Below are positions 8,786 through 16,945 of a stretch of DNA of 64,000 nt, piece by piece (within the stretch, counting starts at the first letter, position 1; each line of letters starts with the position of its first letter). The stretch is taken from positions 1 through 64,000 of the forward strand of contig CAJTTU010000006.1 of NCBI GenBank assembly GCA_910579325.1, in the 5' to 3' direction. This DNA comes from an uncultured Lachnospiraceae bacterium. Its GTDB lineage: Bacteria; Bacillota; Clostridia; Lachnospirales; Lachnospiraceae. The position numbers and the translations under genes were made by a program. The notes below the pieces were generated by a model, which was given only the letters and a program-made list of their open reading frames with translations, did not search any database and was not told where the DNA came from.

Positions 8786-10024
8786 TCAGACCTGCCGCTC
8801 CATCCGTCCTTCCCCGCATATGTCATCCGGTATCTTTTCTTCCACTTTCGCCTCGATTCTTCCGTCACGCATCAGAATCGTCAGCCCGTCGCCTTCCGTC
8901 ACCTGCTCCACGGAAATCAGCGCCTCGCCTTTCCGATCCCGGGCATACACATACCCGCCGCCCAGCTTTTTCAAAGGCGACTGCCCTTCCAGCCTTGCGG
9001 CCTGTAAACCGAGCCTGTGGCGGCAGGCAAGAATCCGCTGCTCCATCCCCCGCCTGATCCGGTCCTCAAGCTCTGACAGATACTGTCGTTTCTGGGCAAT
9101 TTGATACTGGGGATTGTATAAAGCCAGCTTCAGCCGGAAAGCCTCCGTCCGGTCCCGGTAACGGCGGATATGCTGCTCCTGTCCCCGGACAAGCCGCTGC
9201 CTGAACCCGGCCAGCTCCTGCTCGAACTGCCGGTAATCGAACACCGCCAGCTCCGCCGCCGCCGAAGGGGTGGGCGCCCGCAGATCCGCCACATAATCGG
9301 CTATGGTCACATCCGTCTCATGCCCCACCGCCGAAATCACCGGCGTCACGGCATGGAAAATGGCATAAGCCACCTCCTCACTGTTAAACGCCCACAGATC
9401 CTCTATGGACCCACCGCCCCTTCCCACAATCATACAATCCAGCCCCATCCCATCCAGCGTCTCGATTCCTTTGGCGATACTGGCCGGGGCATACTCCCCC
9501 TGCACCAGCGCCGGATAAAGATACAGCTGCACATAGGGATTCCTTCTATATGAAATATTCATAATATCCCGGATCGCCGCCCCCGTAGACGCCGTCACCA
9601 CGCCCACCCGACGGGCATAGCGGGAAATGGGCTGCTTGTATTCCGGGGCAAACATCCCCATTTCCATCAGCCGGTCCCGCAATTCCTCAAACTGGCGGAA
9701 CAAATCGCCGGCTCCGTCAAGGGTAATCTCCCTGGCATAAAGCTGGTACTTCCCGTCCCGCTCATAAATGCTGACGGAGCCTCCCGCAATCACCTGCTGC
9801 CCTTCCCGCATCTGAAACCGCAGGCCCTTCCGGTTTCCGGCAAACATCACCGCAGACAGCACGCCCGAACTATCCTTCAGCGTAAAATAAATATGGCCGG
9901 AGCTATGGTATTTGCAATTAGACACTTCGCCCTTAACATAAATATTCCGCAGAGCAAAGTCCTGGGTAAACATGTTTTTGATATAACCGTTGACCTGGCC
10001 TACCGTGTATACGCTGCCCGCCAT
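8786..10024 (-). CDS. xseA: Exodeoxyribonuclease VII large subunit
   Basis: Catalytic large subunit of exonuclease VII, degrading single-stranded DNA to oligonucleotides. Residues about 1-105 form the OB-fold nucleic-acid binding domain, followed by the catalytic domain with GVVTASTGAAIRDI and GRGGGSIEDLWAFN motifs near 140-215, and a long helical region (about 265-370). The 412-residue length is normal to slightly short. The start follows the nusB stop within a few bases, with AGAAGG as ribosome site. folD, which separates nusB and xseA in Bacillus, is absent here. Confidence 0.95.
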   Translation of the reverse strand: MAGSVYTVGQVNGYIKNMFTQDFALRNIYVKGEVSNCKYHSSGHIYFTLKDSSGVLSAVMFAGNRKGLRFQMREGQQVIAGGSVSIYERDGKYQLYAREITLDGAGDLFRQFEELRDRLMEMGMFAPEYKQPISRYARRVGVVTASTGAAIRDIMNISYRRNPYVQLYLYPALVQGEYAPASIAKGIETLDGMGLDCMIVGRGGGSIEDLWAFNSEEVAYAIFHAVTPVISAVGHETDVTIADYVADLRAPTPSAAAELAVFDYRQFEQELAGFRQRLVRGQEQHIRRYRDRTEAFRLKLALYNPQYQIAQKRQYLSELEDRIRRGMEQRILACRHRLGLQAARLEGQSPLKKLGGGYVYARDRKGEALISVEQVTEGDGLTILMRDGRIEAKVEEKIPDDICGEGRMERQV

Positions 10025-10027
10025 ACC

Positions 10028-10435
10028 CTACGCCCTTCTTCTCACCAGCTTGCCAAGCACGCCGTTGATAAAGGAAGGAGAGTCGTCGCCGCCAAATTTC
10101 TTCGCCAGCTCCACCGCCTCATTGATGGCCACCTTCTCAGGGACGGCGTCGTCATGGAGAATCTCGTACAGCGCCAGACGAATAATCGTCAAATCCACCT
10201 TGCCCATTCGCCTGGTCTTCCAGCCCTCGGCCACATCGTTGATCTGGCCGTCCAGCTCCTCCACCCGGGCGTAAATCTGCCCGGCCCTGGTTCCAAGCTC
10301 CTCTTTCGCCTCCTCCGGCATATCCTCGAACTCCACCAGGTACAGTTTTACCTGGCCGCCCAGATCTTCCTCATTATAAAATTCCTTTAAGAACAACAGC
10401 CGGAAGGTGTGTTCCCGCATTTCTCTTCTGGTCAT
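10028..10435 (-). CDS. nusB: Transcription antitermination factor NusB
   Basis: All-helical RNA-binding factor that joins NusE, NusA and NusG on boxA of rRNA leaders. The ATG at 10435 (MTRREMREHTFRLLF) is preferred to an upstream GTG at 10450 because it begins the conserved N-terminus; the protein is about 135 residues. Motifs include DLTIIRLALYEIL and VAINEAVELAKKFGGDDSPSFINGVLGKL at the C-terminus. It is followed immediately by xseA and preceded by the Asp23-family gene. Confidence 0.94.
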   Translation of the reverse strand: MTRREMREHTFRLLFLKEFYNEEDLGGQVKLYLVEFEDMPEEAKEELGTRAGQIYARVEELDGQINDVAEGWKTRRMGKVDLTIIRLALYEILHDDAVPEKVAINEAVELAKKFGGDDSPSFINGVLGKLVRRRA

Positions 10436-10585
10436 ATTATTTATTCTCACCCATCATTTACAAAAATAAAAGATGCCAGTACGCCTGACACCCCCTTAAA
10501 ATGCTGCATTTGGTTGTCATGGTCCGTAAAACGCCGTCCGCCGGCGTACACAGGCGCCAAAATGCCGGCGCTCCCGCCTGCAAAA

Positions 10586-10972
10586 TCACTGATCCTGAAA
10601 ATCCACTCCGGCAATCCGGATATTCACATCGATCACTTTCAGGCCCGTCATATTCTCAATGGCGTTCTTCACCCGGTCCTGAACGGCCTCGGCCACCTTG
10701 GGAATGCTGCACCCATACTTTAACTGCAGCGACAGGTCCACGGAAACAGACGTATCCATCACCGCCACCTTTACCCCTTTGGAAAGGTTTTTCATGCCCA
10801 GCTTTCCCACCAGCTCATTCGTAATATTCCCGGCCATGGACGCCACGCCATCCACCTCCGTCGCCGCAAGCCCGGCGATAATCGCCACCACCTCGTCGGC
10901 GATTTCTACGGAACCTACCTGCCCCGTCTCATGTATCATATGTGTGCTTCTGTTTTCAAACTCATTCGACAC
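10586..10972 (-). CDS. Asp23/Gls24 family envelope stress response protein (YqhY-like)
   Basis: Small cytoplasmic Asp23/Gls24 (DUF322) protein of about 128 residues. The GTG at 10972 is chosen because GGAGG stands eight bases upstream. Typical family features are EIADEVVAIIAGLAATEVDGVASMAG near residues 25-50 and the conserved C-terminal INIRIAG-type strand. In Bacillus the same position is held by YqhY, which affects acetyl-CoA carboxylase and fatty-acid homeostasis; that role is known for Bacillus and only inferred here. It is the first gene of the long housekeeping operon. Confidence 0.9.
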   Translation of the reverse strand: MSNEFENRSTHMIHETGQVGSVEIADEVVAIIAGLAATEVDGVASMAGNITNELVGKLGMKNLSKGVKVAVMDTSVSVDLSLQLKYGCSIPKVAEAVQDRVKNAIENMTGLKVIDVNIRIAGVDFQDQ

Positions 10973-11155
10973 TGCGCATTCCTCCTGCACTCAAAATCTA
11001 ACCGATTCTTAATAAGATGATAAAATCAACTATGGCAATCAGCAAATATTCCAGTCGTTTTATACCATACGGACTTCTCTCTGCTTTGCTATACTCAAGA
11101 GCATCCCTTCATTCATGCCTCTAACGAGGCGGGCGGACTTCGTCCGTTAGGGTAT

Positions 11156-11183
11156 ATTATAACAGACTATGAGGAAAATGCAA
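11156..11183 (-). promoter_or_regulatory. Sigma-A type promoter of the asp23-nusB-xse-isp operon
   Basis: In minus-strand reading TTGCAT (11183-11178) and TATAAT (11161-11156) are separated by 16 bases. The predicted leader to the GTG at 10972 is about 175 bases and contains short stems such as GGACGAAGTCC. Confidence 0.7.
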
Positions 11184-11224
11184 AGAAAAAGTTTCTATTC
11201 TTCTCCCTGCCCTTTGCGGTTTTC

Positions 11225-11932
11225 CTATTCCTCATTCCACCTGACCCGGGCATGATGCCCCTTTTGCATGGAGAAATTCAGCCGGTCAACGGAAACGATC
11301 ACCTGGTTGGAAAGCAGTTCGGCCCGGAGCATCCTCTCGCCGTACACATCTTTGGGAATATCCAGCAGATGGCAGTAAATCGTAATATAGTTGGTAGCCG
11401 CCACGTCGATGGTCATCTGATCCAGGTTGCGGCAGATATAGAGTGTATACGTATCCTTCATCCCCTCATATACGGCAATCAACCCGTCCTTAAGAGTCAC
11501 ATCCGCAATATAGTCCCTTTCCAGAAACTGAATGATCTCGTCATAATATTTTTCATATTCCTTCTCATAAGTTTCCGGGTTTTTATGCAGAACGCCGTTG
11601 ATACAGCAGCTTTCCATAAAACGCCGAAAATTCCCATCCTCATATAAAAGGCGGAAATATAAAAAGTCGCTGATAAAATACCGGGTCAGATTTTCCGCCT
11701 TCTGAAACTGCCGCTCGATCTGCTCCATCAGCTGCGACATCACCAACTGGAACACCGTTGACGCCAGAATATTTTTATTCTTAAAATAATAGACAATCAG
11801 CCCCTGGTTAACACCGGCCAGCTGGCCGATATCCTTAAATGTGGTTTTTTCAAATCCTTTCAAATAAAACAATTCCTTACAGGCGTCTATAATCTTTGCT
11901 TTCGTATCCAGGCCGTTTTCATAATTTGCCAT
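11225..11932 (-). CDS. TetR/AcrR-family transcriptional regulator
   Basis: One-component regulator, about 235 residues. The N-terminal helix-turn-helix (residues about 10-55; TFKDIGQLAGVNQGLIVYYFKNK) is typical of TetR; the C-terminal ligand domain has no recognisable signature. The ATG at 11932 is preferred, with GGTGG upstream; an in-frame start 30 bases earlier exists. It lies downstream of the mttB-like gene and in the same direction but has its own promoter with a perfect dyad overlapping the -10, which suggests autorepression. Its ligand is unknown; the location suggests a link to the methyltransferase cluster. Confidence 0.85.
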   Translation of the reverse strand: MANYENGLDTKAKIIDACKELFYLKGFEKTTFKDIGQLAGVNQGLIVYYFKNKNILASTVFQLVMSQLMEQIERQFQKAENLTRYFISDFLYFRLLYEDGNFRRFMESCCINGVLHKNPETYEKEYEKYYDEIIQFLERDYIADVTLKDGLIAVYEGMKDTYTLYICRNLDQMTIDVAATNYITIYCHLLDIPKDVYGERMLRAELLSNQVIVSVDRLNFSMQKGHHARVRWNEE

Positions 11933-11966
11933 TGTTTTCCACCATTTCCTGTTTTTATCCACCCTT

Positions 11967-12002
11967 CCATGTCAGCATAACATGGTATTCTAAATTTGTA
12001 AA
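11967..12002 (-). promoter_or_regulatory. Promoter and probable TetR operator
   Basis: Minus-strand TTTACA (12002-11997), 17 bases, TATGCT (11979-11974). A perfect inverted repeat, CCATGT and ACATGG separated by seven bases (11967-11985), covers the -10. The arrangement is typical of an autoregulated TetR gene. Confidence 0.65.
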
Positions 12003-12027
12003 CACTGCCGGCAAAAGAAAAAAACAG

Positions 12028-12074
12028 CAAAAAAATGCAGTATATACTGGCAGAATCCCACAGCACATACTGCA
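12028..12074 (-). terminator. Probable terminator after the mttB-like gene
   Basis: Minus-strand TGCAGTAT pairs with ATACTGCA around a large loop, followed by seven or more T residues. A second perfect short stem (CAATTTCA with TGAAATTG) lies about 40 bases closer to the mttB stop. Confidence 0.5.
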
Positions 12075-12144
12075 TATATCTACAATTCCTTGTCAACAGA
12101 CACAATTTCATCCCTGAAATTGCACCGGTTTATTCTTACCCACA

Positions 12145-13581
12145 TTACAGCTCGGCTTCCGCCCTTGCCATAATTCCGTCCAGCTTTTCCACGATTTCCG
12201 CTTTCAGCGGATGGGTAACGCCCTTTGCCAGAATCTCCTTCACTCTCTGATTCAGCCCTTCCTCCACGCCGGGAACCTCTCCTGTCTGGCGGCTGGTGCG
12301 GGGCTTTAGCAGATCGGCCTCCCAGAAATCATGGATATGGTCCAGGGTATGTTCCTCGCTTAAGAATACGCCTCCCGGCCCTACCTCCTGAATCACGTCC
12401 TCCGCCAGCGTTTCCTCGGACACCTCCATTCCGCCGGTCAGCACCTTTAAAAAGCCGATAATCTCATTGTTAAATACAATATCGGCAAACTTCGCATAAG
12501 CGCCGCTTTCATAAGCTCCCAGTGCAAAATTCATATTTGTGCCGGACAACAAAGAGGTGTAAAGCTGAATGCTTTTGTCAAAGGCTGCGATCTGGTCAAA
12601 GGAGCCGCTGTCGGTTCCGCCGAAATTAGAACAGAAAGGCAGGCCCATATAGCGAAAGACATCCGCCGTAGCCGCATTTGCCACCAGCATCTCCGGGTTA
12701 GAATGGGTAATGCTCATCGTACGCATGTCCACATTATCGCTGAACTTGCTGACGATAAAAGGCGTCCCCGGGTTCACCAGCTGGCTGACCACCAGCCCGG
12801 CCAGCGTGTCCGCCATGCCGATGGCCACGCTGCCCGCCATAGTGATGGGGCCGCTTAAGCCAAAGCCGATTCCCGCGATATATACGGCAGGGGAATTCCT
12901 TCTCGCCAGATAAATCAGCTGGGCCATGCCGTCATCCGTATGGGTCAGCGGGTCCATGGGGCATACCAGGTTCACCATAAAAGGCTTTTTCGCAAGCCGC
13001 CCGGCGCTTCCGGCCACCGCCTCAAACATTTCAAACTGATATTCCAGGTTATGTACGCTCTGGGACCAGTACATCACCGGTTTCCGGGTACAGGGCAGAA
13101 TGGCGTGCAGCTCTGCGATATCGGCCACGGAAGCTTTTACGTCGGAAGCCGACGTACAGGGGCTGACCCAGGAGACATTTTCTAAAGCGTCCATCAGAAT
13201 CGCAGCGTTGGCAGAATCCGCTTTAACGCTGGCACGGCGTTTCCCGGTTTCCAGATCGTCGATCTGGGTGATTGTGATGGCAGGCCCAAAATAAACCTTT
13301 CCGGGCGCCAGATCCATAGCCGGATTGCCCTCCCTGTCATAAAGGGTTACGACAGAAGGAGCCTTTTCCACGGCCCATTTTGTCAAAGAAACGGGGATTT
13401 TTACCAGTTCCCCTTCTACTACGCCGCCGGCCTTTTGCAGGATTTCCCTGGCCTCGGCATTATGGATGATACAGCCGGTATTTTCCAGAATCCGGTATGC
13501 GGATTCCGCCACTTTGGCACATTCTTCCTGGTTTAAAGTCTGATAAAAAGCAGGGTGTTTTGTTTGCATTGTTTCGTTCAT
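12145..13581 (-). CDS. MttB-family (trimethylamine:corrinoid) methyltransferase, non-pyrrolysine
   Basis: TIM-barrel methyltransferase of the MttB superfamily, 478 residues. True trimethylamine methyltransferases contain pyrrolysine at an in-frame TAG; here the frame is uninterrupted, so it belongs to the non-pyrrolysine group, whose characterised members (MtgB, MtpB, MtcB, MtyB) demethylate quaternary amines such as glycine betaine, proline betaine, carnitine or gamma-butyrobetaine. The stretch GTDSGSFDQIAAFDKSIQL and the C-terminal EVGPGGVFLSEEHTLDH fit the family. The ribosome site is AGGAG. Neighbours are MFS and BCCT carriers and a URO-D protein, which fits uptake and demethylation of a betaine-like substrate. 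The partner corrinoid protein and RamA-type activase are not in the window. The substrate is inferred. Confidence 0.85.
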   Translation of the reverse strand: MNETMQTKHPAFYQTLNQEECAKVAESAYRILENTGCIIHNAEAREILQKAGGVVEGELVKIPVSLTKWAVEKAPSVVTLYDREGNPAMDLAPGKVYFGPAITITQIDDLETGKRRASVKADSANAAILMDALENVSWVSPCTSASDVKASVADIAELHAILPCTRKPVMYWSQSVHNLEYQFEMFEAVAGSAGRLAKKPFMVNLVCPMDPLTHTDDGMAQLIYLARRNSPAVYIAGIGFGLSGPITMAGSVAIGMADTLAGLVVSQLVNPGTPFIVSKFSDNVDMRTMSITHSNPEMLVANAATADVFRYMGLPFCSNFGGTDSGSFDQIAAFDKSIQLYTSLLSGTNMNFALGAYESGAYAKFADIVFNNEIIGFLKVLTGGMEVSEETLAEDVIQEVGPGGVFLSEEHTLDHIHDFWEADLLKPRTSRQTGEVPGVEEGLNQRVKEILAKGVTHPLKAEIVEKLDGIMARAEAEL

Positions 13582-13736
13582 TATTCACGTTCTCCTATAT
13601 CTCATTTTTTGATCAGCCATTCACATTCAACCATCTTTACGCATGGCAATCTTCCTAATTTTATTACCGTTGATTTTAATCACGTTTTTTAATCCTTCGC
13701 TAATCATTGGTTGCCGCTTTGCCGAAGCATTTTCAT

Positions 13737-14933
13737 TTATACAGCCTGTTTTTTCTCCGAAACAGTCGTCACAATCTCAATCACCGCCAGTACGCCAAAC
13801 AACACGGCGGATACCACCCAGGCCTCAGTCACTCTGTCCGTGTGCATCAATCCCATAATCCAGGTGGCAAAATAGGTACTGAAAAAGGTGCCGATACCGT
13901 ATACGGCAGTGGTAATCGCCACGGAATCATCGATCCGGGACGGCGGCACCAGCGTAAAGCCATGGGCATACATATAGGAAAATACCAGCTTGTAACAGCA
14001 GCCGCAGATCGTGGCGATCACAACAGCGCCGAACTTGGAGGGAGAAACCACCATCATCACCAGCGTAACGGCCGCAATGATATAAGAAACGGTAATCGTA
14101 TGCCGTTTCAGTTTACTGTAAATCGCCCCGAAGAACAGGCAGAGAACAAACCCGACGATCTGCTTTACGCTGGTAGCCGTGCCGGAAAATGCCGCGTCGC
14201 CCAATCCGTTCTCCGCAATATACACGGACACATAATACAAAACCGTCGAGCCGAACAGGATATTGGCCACCAGCCAGGAGCCTTCCAGCACCCAGAACCG
14301 GAAGCCCAGCGCTTCCTTTTCCTTCTTCCCGGACTCGTCTGCCGCCGCAGTTCTCTCACCCGGTTTCACGGAAGGCACAAACAGGAAAATAAATACCAGC
14401 ATGGGAATGGCAGCCCAGTAACATTTAAACGCATTCTGCCACACACCGCTGTTTGCCAGAACGCCTGCCAGATAGCTGTAAGCGATGCCCACAAAACTCA
14501 TGGTGGCATTGTAGTAGCCGGTCATCTTCGCCCGTTCGTTTTCATCCTCATAGACATCGGCAATCAGCGCCACAGCCACCACCTGCTCAAAGCCTGCGCC
14601 GATACCCACCAGGGTACGCATAAACGCGATATAATAGGGATTTTCCACAATGGCGCCGAATATGGCCCCCACGGTGAAAAACAGCGCGCCTGCGATCAGC
14701 ACCACTTTTTTGTCCAGCTTCCGGCAGAGCCAGCTGGCAAGCAAAGAGGTAAATACGATAATCAGGGCGGGGCCTGACACAATATAATTTACCAGTCCCA
14801 TATGGTCTCCGAAATTCTGATAAAAACTGGATATAATCGGAATGATTACCAGGTCATTCATTACGGCCAGGTTGGTCAGCATCAGCGCGATCAGGCACAG
14901 TGTACGTTTGGTTTTTGTCATTTCAACTCTCAT
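13737..14933 (-). CDS. MFS transporter
   Basis: Major facilitator superfamily permease, 398 residues, about twelve membrane segments. N-terminal half includes MNDLVIIPIISSFYQNFGD and the loop motif ASWLCRKLDKKVVLIAG, similar to the motif A region; EDENERAKMTGYY follows TM5. It starts after AAGGGGG and is followed by the mttB-like gene about 150 bases later. Substrate is not evident; the position between a BCCT carrier and an MttB paralog suggests substrate import or product export. Confidence 0.85.
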   Translation of the reverse strand: MRVEMTKTKRTLCLIALMLTNLAVMNDLVIIPIISSFYQNFGDHMGLVNYIVSGPALIIVFTSLLASWLCRKLDKKVVLIAGALFFTVGAIFGAIVENPYYIAFMRTLVGIGAGFEQVVAVALIADVYEDENERAKMTGYYNATMSFVGIAYSYLAGVLANSGVWQNAFKCYWAAIPMLVFIFLFVPSVKPGERTAAADESGKKEKEALGFRFWVLEGSWLVANILFGSTVLYYVSVYIAENGLGDAAFSGTATSVKQIVGFVLCLFFGAIYSKLKRHTITVSYIIAAVTLVMMVVSPSKFGAVVIATICGCCYKLVFSYMYAHGFTLVPPSRIDDSVAITTAVYGIGTFFSTYFATWIMGLMHTDRVTEAWVVSAVLFGVLAVIEIVTTVSEKKQAV

Positions 14934-15058
14934 TTTGTTCCCCCTTAGAAATTATTTAATTTATAAAGCTTTTTTGTTTTCGTACTTCATTATTTCTGGC
15001 AGTGTTCAGCCTGTCAGTATTCCTGACAGTGGTGATCCGGCCTCCCTTTGGACGATTC

Positions 15059-16744
15059 TTACTCCGGTACATTTCTGTTTTCTCTGTCCTCCCGGAAATG
15101 ACCAGCGCCAGAACCTCTGTCCCCTCGGCTCCTCCCTTTTCTGAACTGTCCGTTCTCCTCCCAGAAATTACTGTGGATCACCGGCCTGCCCGCATGGTCG
15201 TAATTGTCCCGATGCCTGTCAAACCGGCCGGGGTCTCGGATTACCTTTATAAAGGCAGCTAGGAACAGAATCATCAGAAAAGCAGAGAGAAATCCGCCCA
15301 AATCGGCCAGCATTTTCATCCCGTCTATGCCAAAGGCCTGCAGCATAACCAGGCAGAGGCCGCCGATGGTAGCGCCCCAGAAAATTTTCAGCGACACCGG
15401 GGATTCCGTGTCATCCTCCTCCAGTCCGTCGGTACAAAGGCTCGACATGGCGTGGATATTGGAATCCGCCGAGGTCACGTAGGAGATAAAGGCAGTCAAA
15501 AGAAACAGCGGTATAATCAGGATGGCCGCCGGCAGATGCTCCAGCATGGCATAGGCGGCAGCGGCGGTTCCGCTTGCTTCCATAGCGGCATTGATGCCAA
15601 AGCCCTGCAGTTCAAAATTGATGGAGGTTCCGGAAAACAACGCCATCCAGACCACGCTGAACAGGGCGGGTATCACGAAGATGGCGTTCAGCGTCTCCCG
15701 CACTGTATACCCTCTCGAAATCTTCCCTAAGAAAACCGCCGAAATCGGCATCCAGGTCAGCCAGGTACACCAGTAAAACTGGGGCCACCACAACGACCAG
15801 CCGTCCCCTTCGGAGGTGGAAGTCCACAGGCTCAGCTTGAAGAAATCACTGAGATAGGCGCCGAAGCTTTCCACGCACAAATTCAGGATATAGGCCGTGG
15901 GGCCCGCCAGGAAAACCACCAGCCCAAGCACCAGATAAAAGTAAGAGTTCAGCGTGGACAGGTGTTTGATTCCCCGCTTTAAGCCGCTGGAGGCCGACAG
16001 GATATAGCAGAGGATAATCACCGCCCCGCAGACAGACCAGCTGCCTGCGTTCACCTGCACCGCTCCCCCGGTAAACCGGGACACGCCCTCCACAATCAGC
16101 AGCACGCCGCTTCCCAGAGAGGAAGCCATACCCATGCACAGGCAGAACAGGCAGATACAATCGATTACCCTTTTCCATCTGACCGTCACCCGGTCTCCCA
16201 GAAGGGGATGGAGCATGGAGCCTATGGAAAAGTCCTTGCGCATATTATAGAATACAAAGGCGAACAGCAGCGCCGGAAACGCATAGATGGCCATCGGCGT
16301 AAAAGTCCATTCCAGCATAATGGTCTCCATGGCCCAGAGAATGGCTTCCCCCGACATGGGGCCGGCGGCGATATTGGCCGGCGGGTGATGGATGTGGCTC
16401 ATCGGCTCGGCACAGGCCCACAGCATCAATCCGGCGCCCATTATCGTACACAGCACAATCCACACATAGCTGGTATAGCCGATGATGGGCTTCGCCTTTG
16501 CGCCGCCAAACCTGATCCGCCCCATCGGGGACAGATAAACCACGATGACCAGAATCAGGCTGGCCAGAGAAATCGAGTTAAACATCCAGGCGAAATTCTT
16601 AAGAATCCAGCCAATCAGCCGGTTCATGGATGAGACGAACACCTCGTAATTCGTCAGGTTTAAAACCAGAACGGCAATCACCACAATCCACGGCGGCAGC
16701 AATACCTGCCAGCGTATCCTTTTCTTCTTCCTCTCATTCCCCAT
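15059..16744 (-). CDS. BCCT-family betaine/carnitine/choline transporter
   Basis: Secondary transporter of the betaine-choline-carnitine family, 561 residues, twelve membrane segments. Characteristic stretches are GAGLMLWACAEPMSHIHHPP near residue 105, the Trp-rich FYWCTWLTWMPISAVFLGKISRG near 330 (substrate-binding TM8 region) and TSADSNIHAM near 430. The C-terminus after residue 505 is a charged cytoplasmic tail rich in Arg, Asp and Glu. The start codon at 16744 follows GGGGAG, the end of the last unit of a 19-bp tandem array. It is the best indication that this cluster handles a quaternary amine. Confidence 0.92.
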   Translation of the reverse strand: MGNERKKKRIRWQVLLPPWIVVIAVLVLNLTNYEVFVSSMNRLIGWILKNFAWMFNSISLASLILVIVVYLSPMGRIRFGGAKAKPIIGYTSYVWIVLCTIMGAGLMLWACAEPMSHIHHPPANIAAGPMSGEAILWAMETIMLEWTFTPMAIYAFPALLFAFVFYNMRKDFSIGSMLHPLLGDRVTVRWKRVIDCICLFCLCMGMASSLGSGVLLIVEGVSRFTGGAVQVNAGSWSVCGAVIILCYILSASSGLKRGIKHLSTLNSYFYLVLGLVVFLAGPTAYILNLCVESFGAYLSDFFKLSLWTSTSEGDGWSLWWPQFYWCTWLTWMPISAVFLGKISRGYTVRETLNAIFVIPALFSVVWMALFSGTSINFELQGFGINAAMEASGTAAAAYAMLEHLPAAILIIPLFLLTAFISYVTSADSNIHAMSSLCTDGLEEDDTESPVSLKIFWGATIGGLCLVMLQAFGIDGMKMLADLGGFLSAFLMILFLAAFIKVIRDPGRFDRHRDNYDHAGRPVIHSNFWEENGQFRKGRSRGDRGSGAGHFREDRENRNVPE

Positions 16745-16755
16745 ACACGCTCACG

Positions 16756-16926
16756 CTCCCCGTACTTCGTTACGCTTTCCTTATCACATCACGTTCTCTT
16801 TGCTCCGTTGCATTTTTCTTATTCCACTATGCTGTCTTTATTCCGTTGCGTTCTCCTTGTTCCGTTACGTCCGCTTTTTTCCGCCACGCTATCCCTGTTC
16901 CCTTACATTCTCCTTATCCGTCATGC
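16756..16926 (-). repeat. Nine-copy 19-bp tandem repeat before the BCCT start
   Basis: In minus-strand reading the segment divides without gaps into nine units of exactly 19 bases, rough consensus CGTAACGGAATAAGGAGAA. Units diverge by several substitutions each but never in length. The array begins 19 bases after the uroD1 stop and ends 11 bases before the BCCT ATG; the last full unit supplies GGGGAG. Several units contain AAGGAG, so the array is a string of ribosome-site-like sequences. Confidence 0.8.
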
Positions 16927-16945
16927 CCTCTGACAAAAGTGTGCT

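Noticed and set aside
10451..10585. Small gene between the Asp23-family gene and nusB
   Set aside because: No open frame with a ribosome site; only GC-rich short stems were seen.
12145..13581. Possible pyrrolysine codon in the mttB-like gene
   Set aside because: The frame has no internal TAG, so no pyrrolysine is involved.
13707..14777. 356-residue open frame antisense to the MFS gene
   Set aside because: Low-complexity His/Gly/Arg-rich shadow of a membrane protein gene, no start signal.
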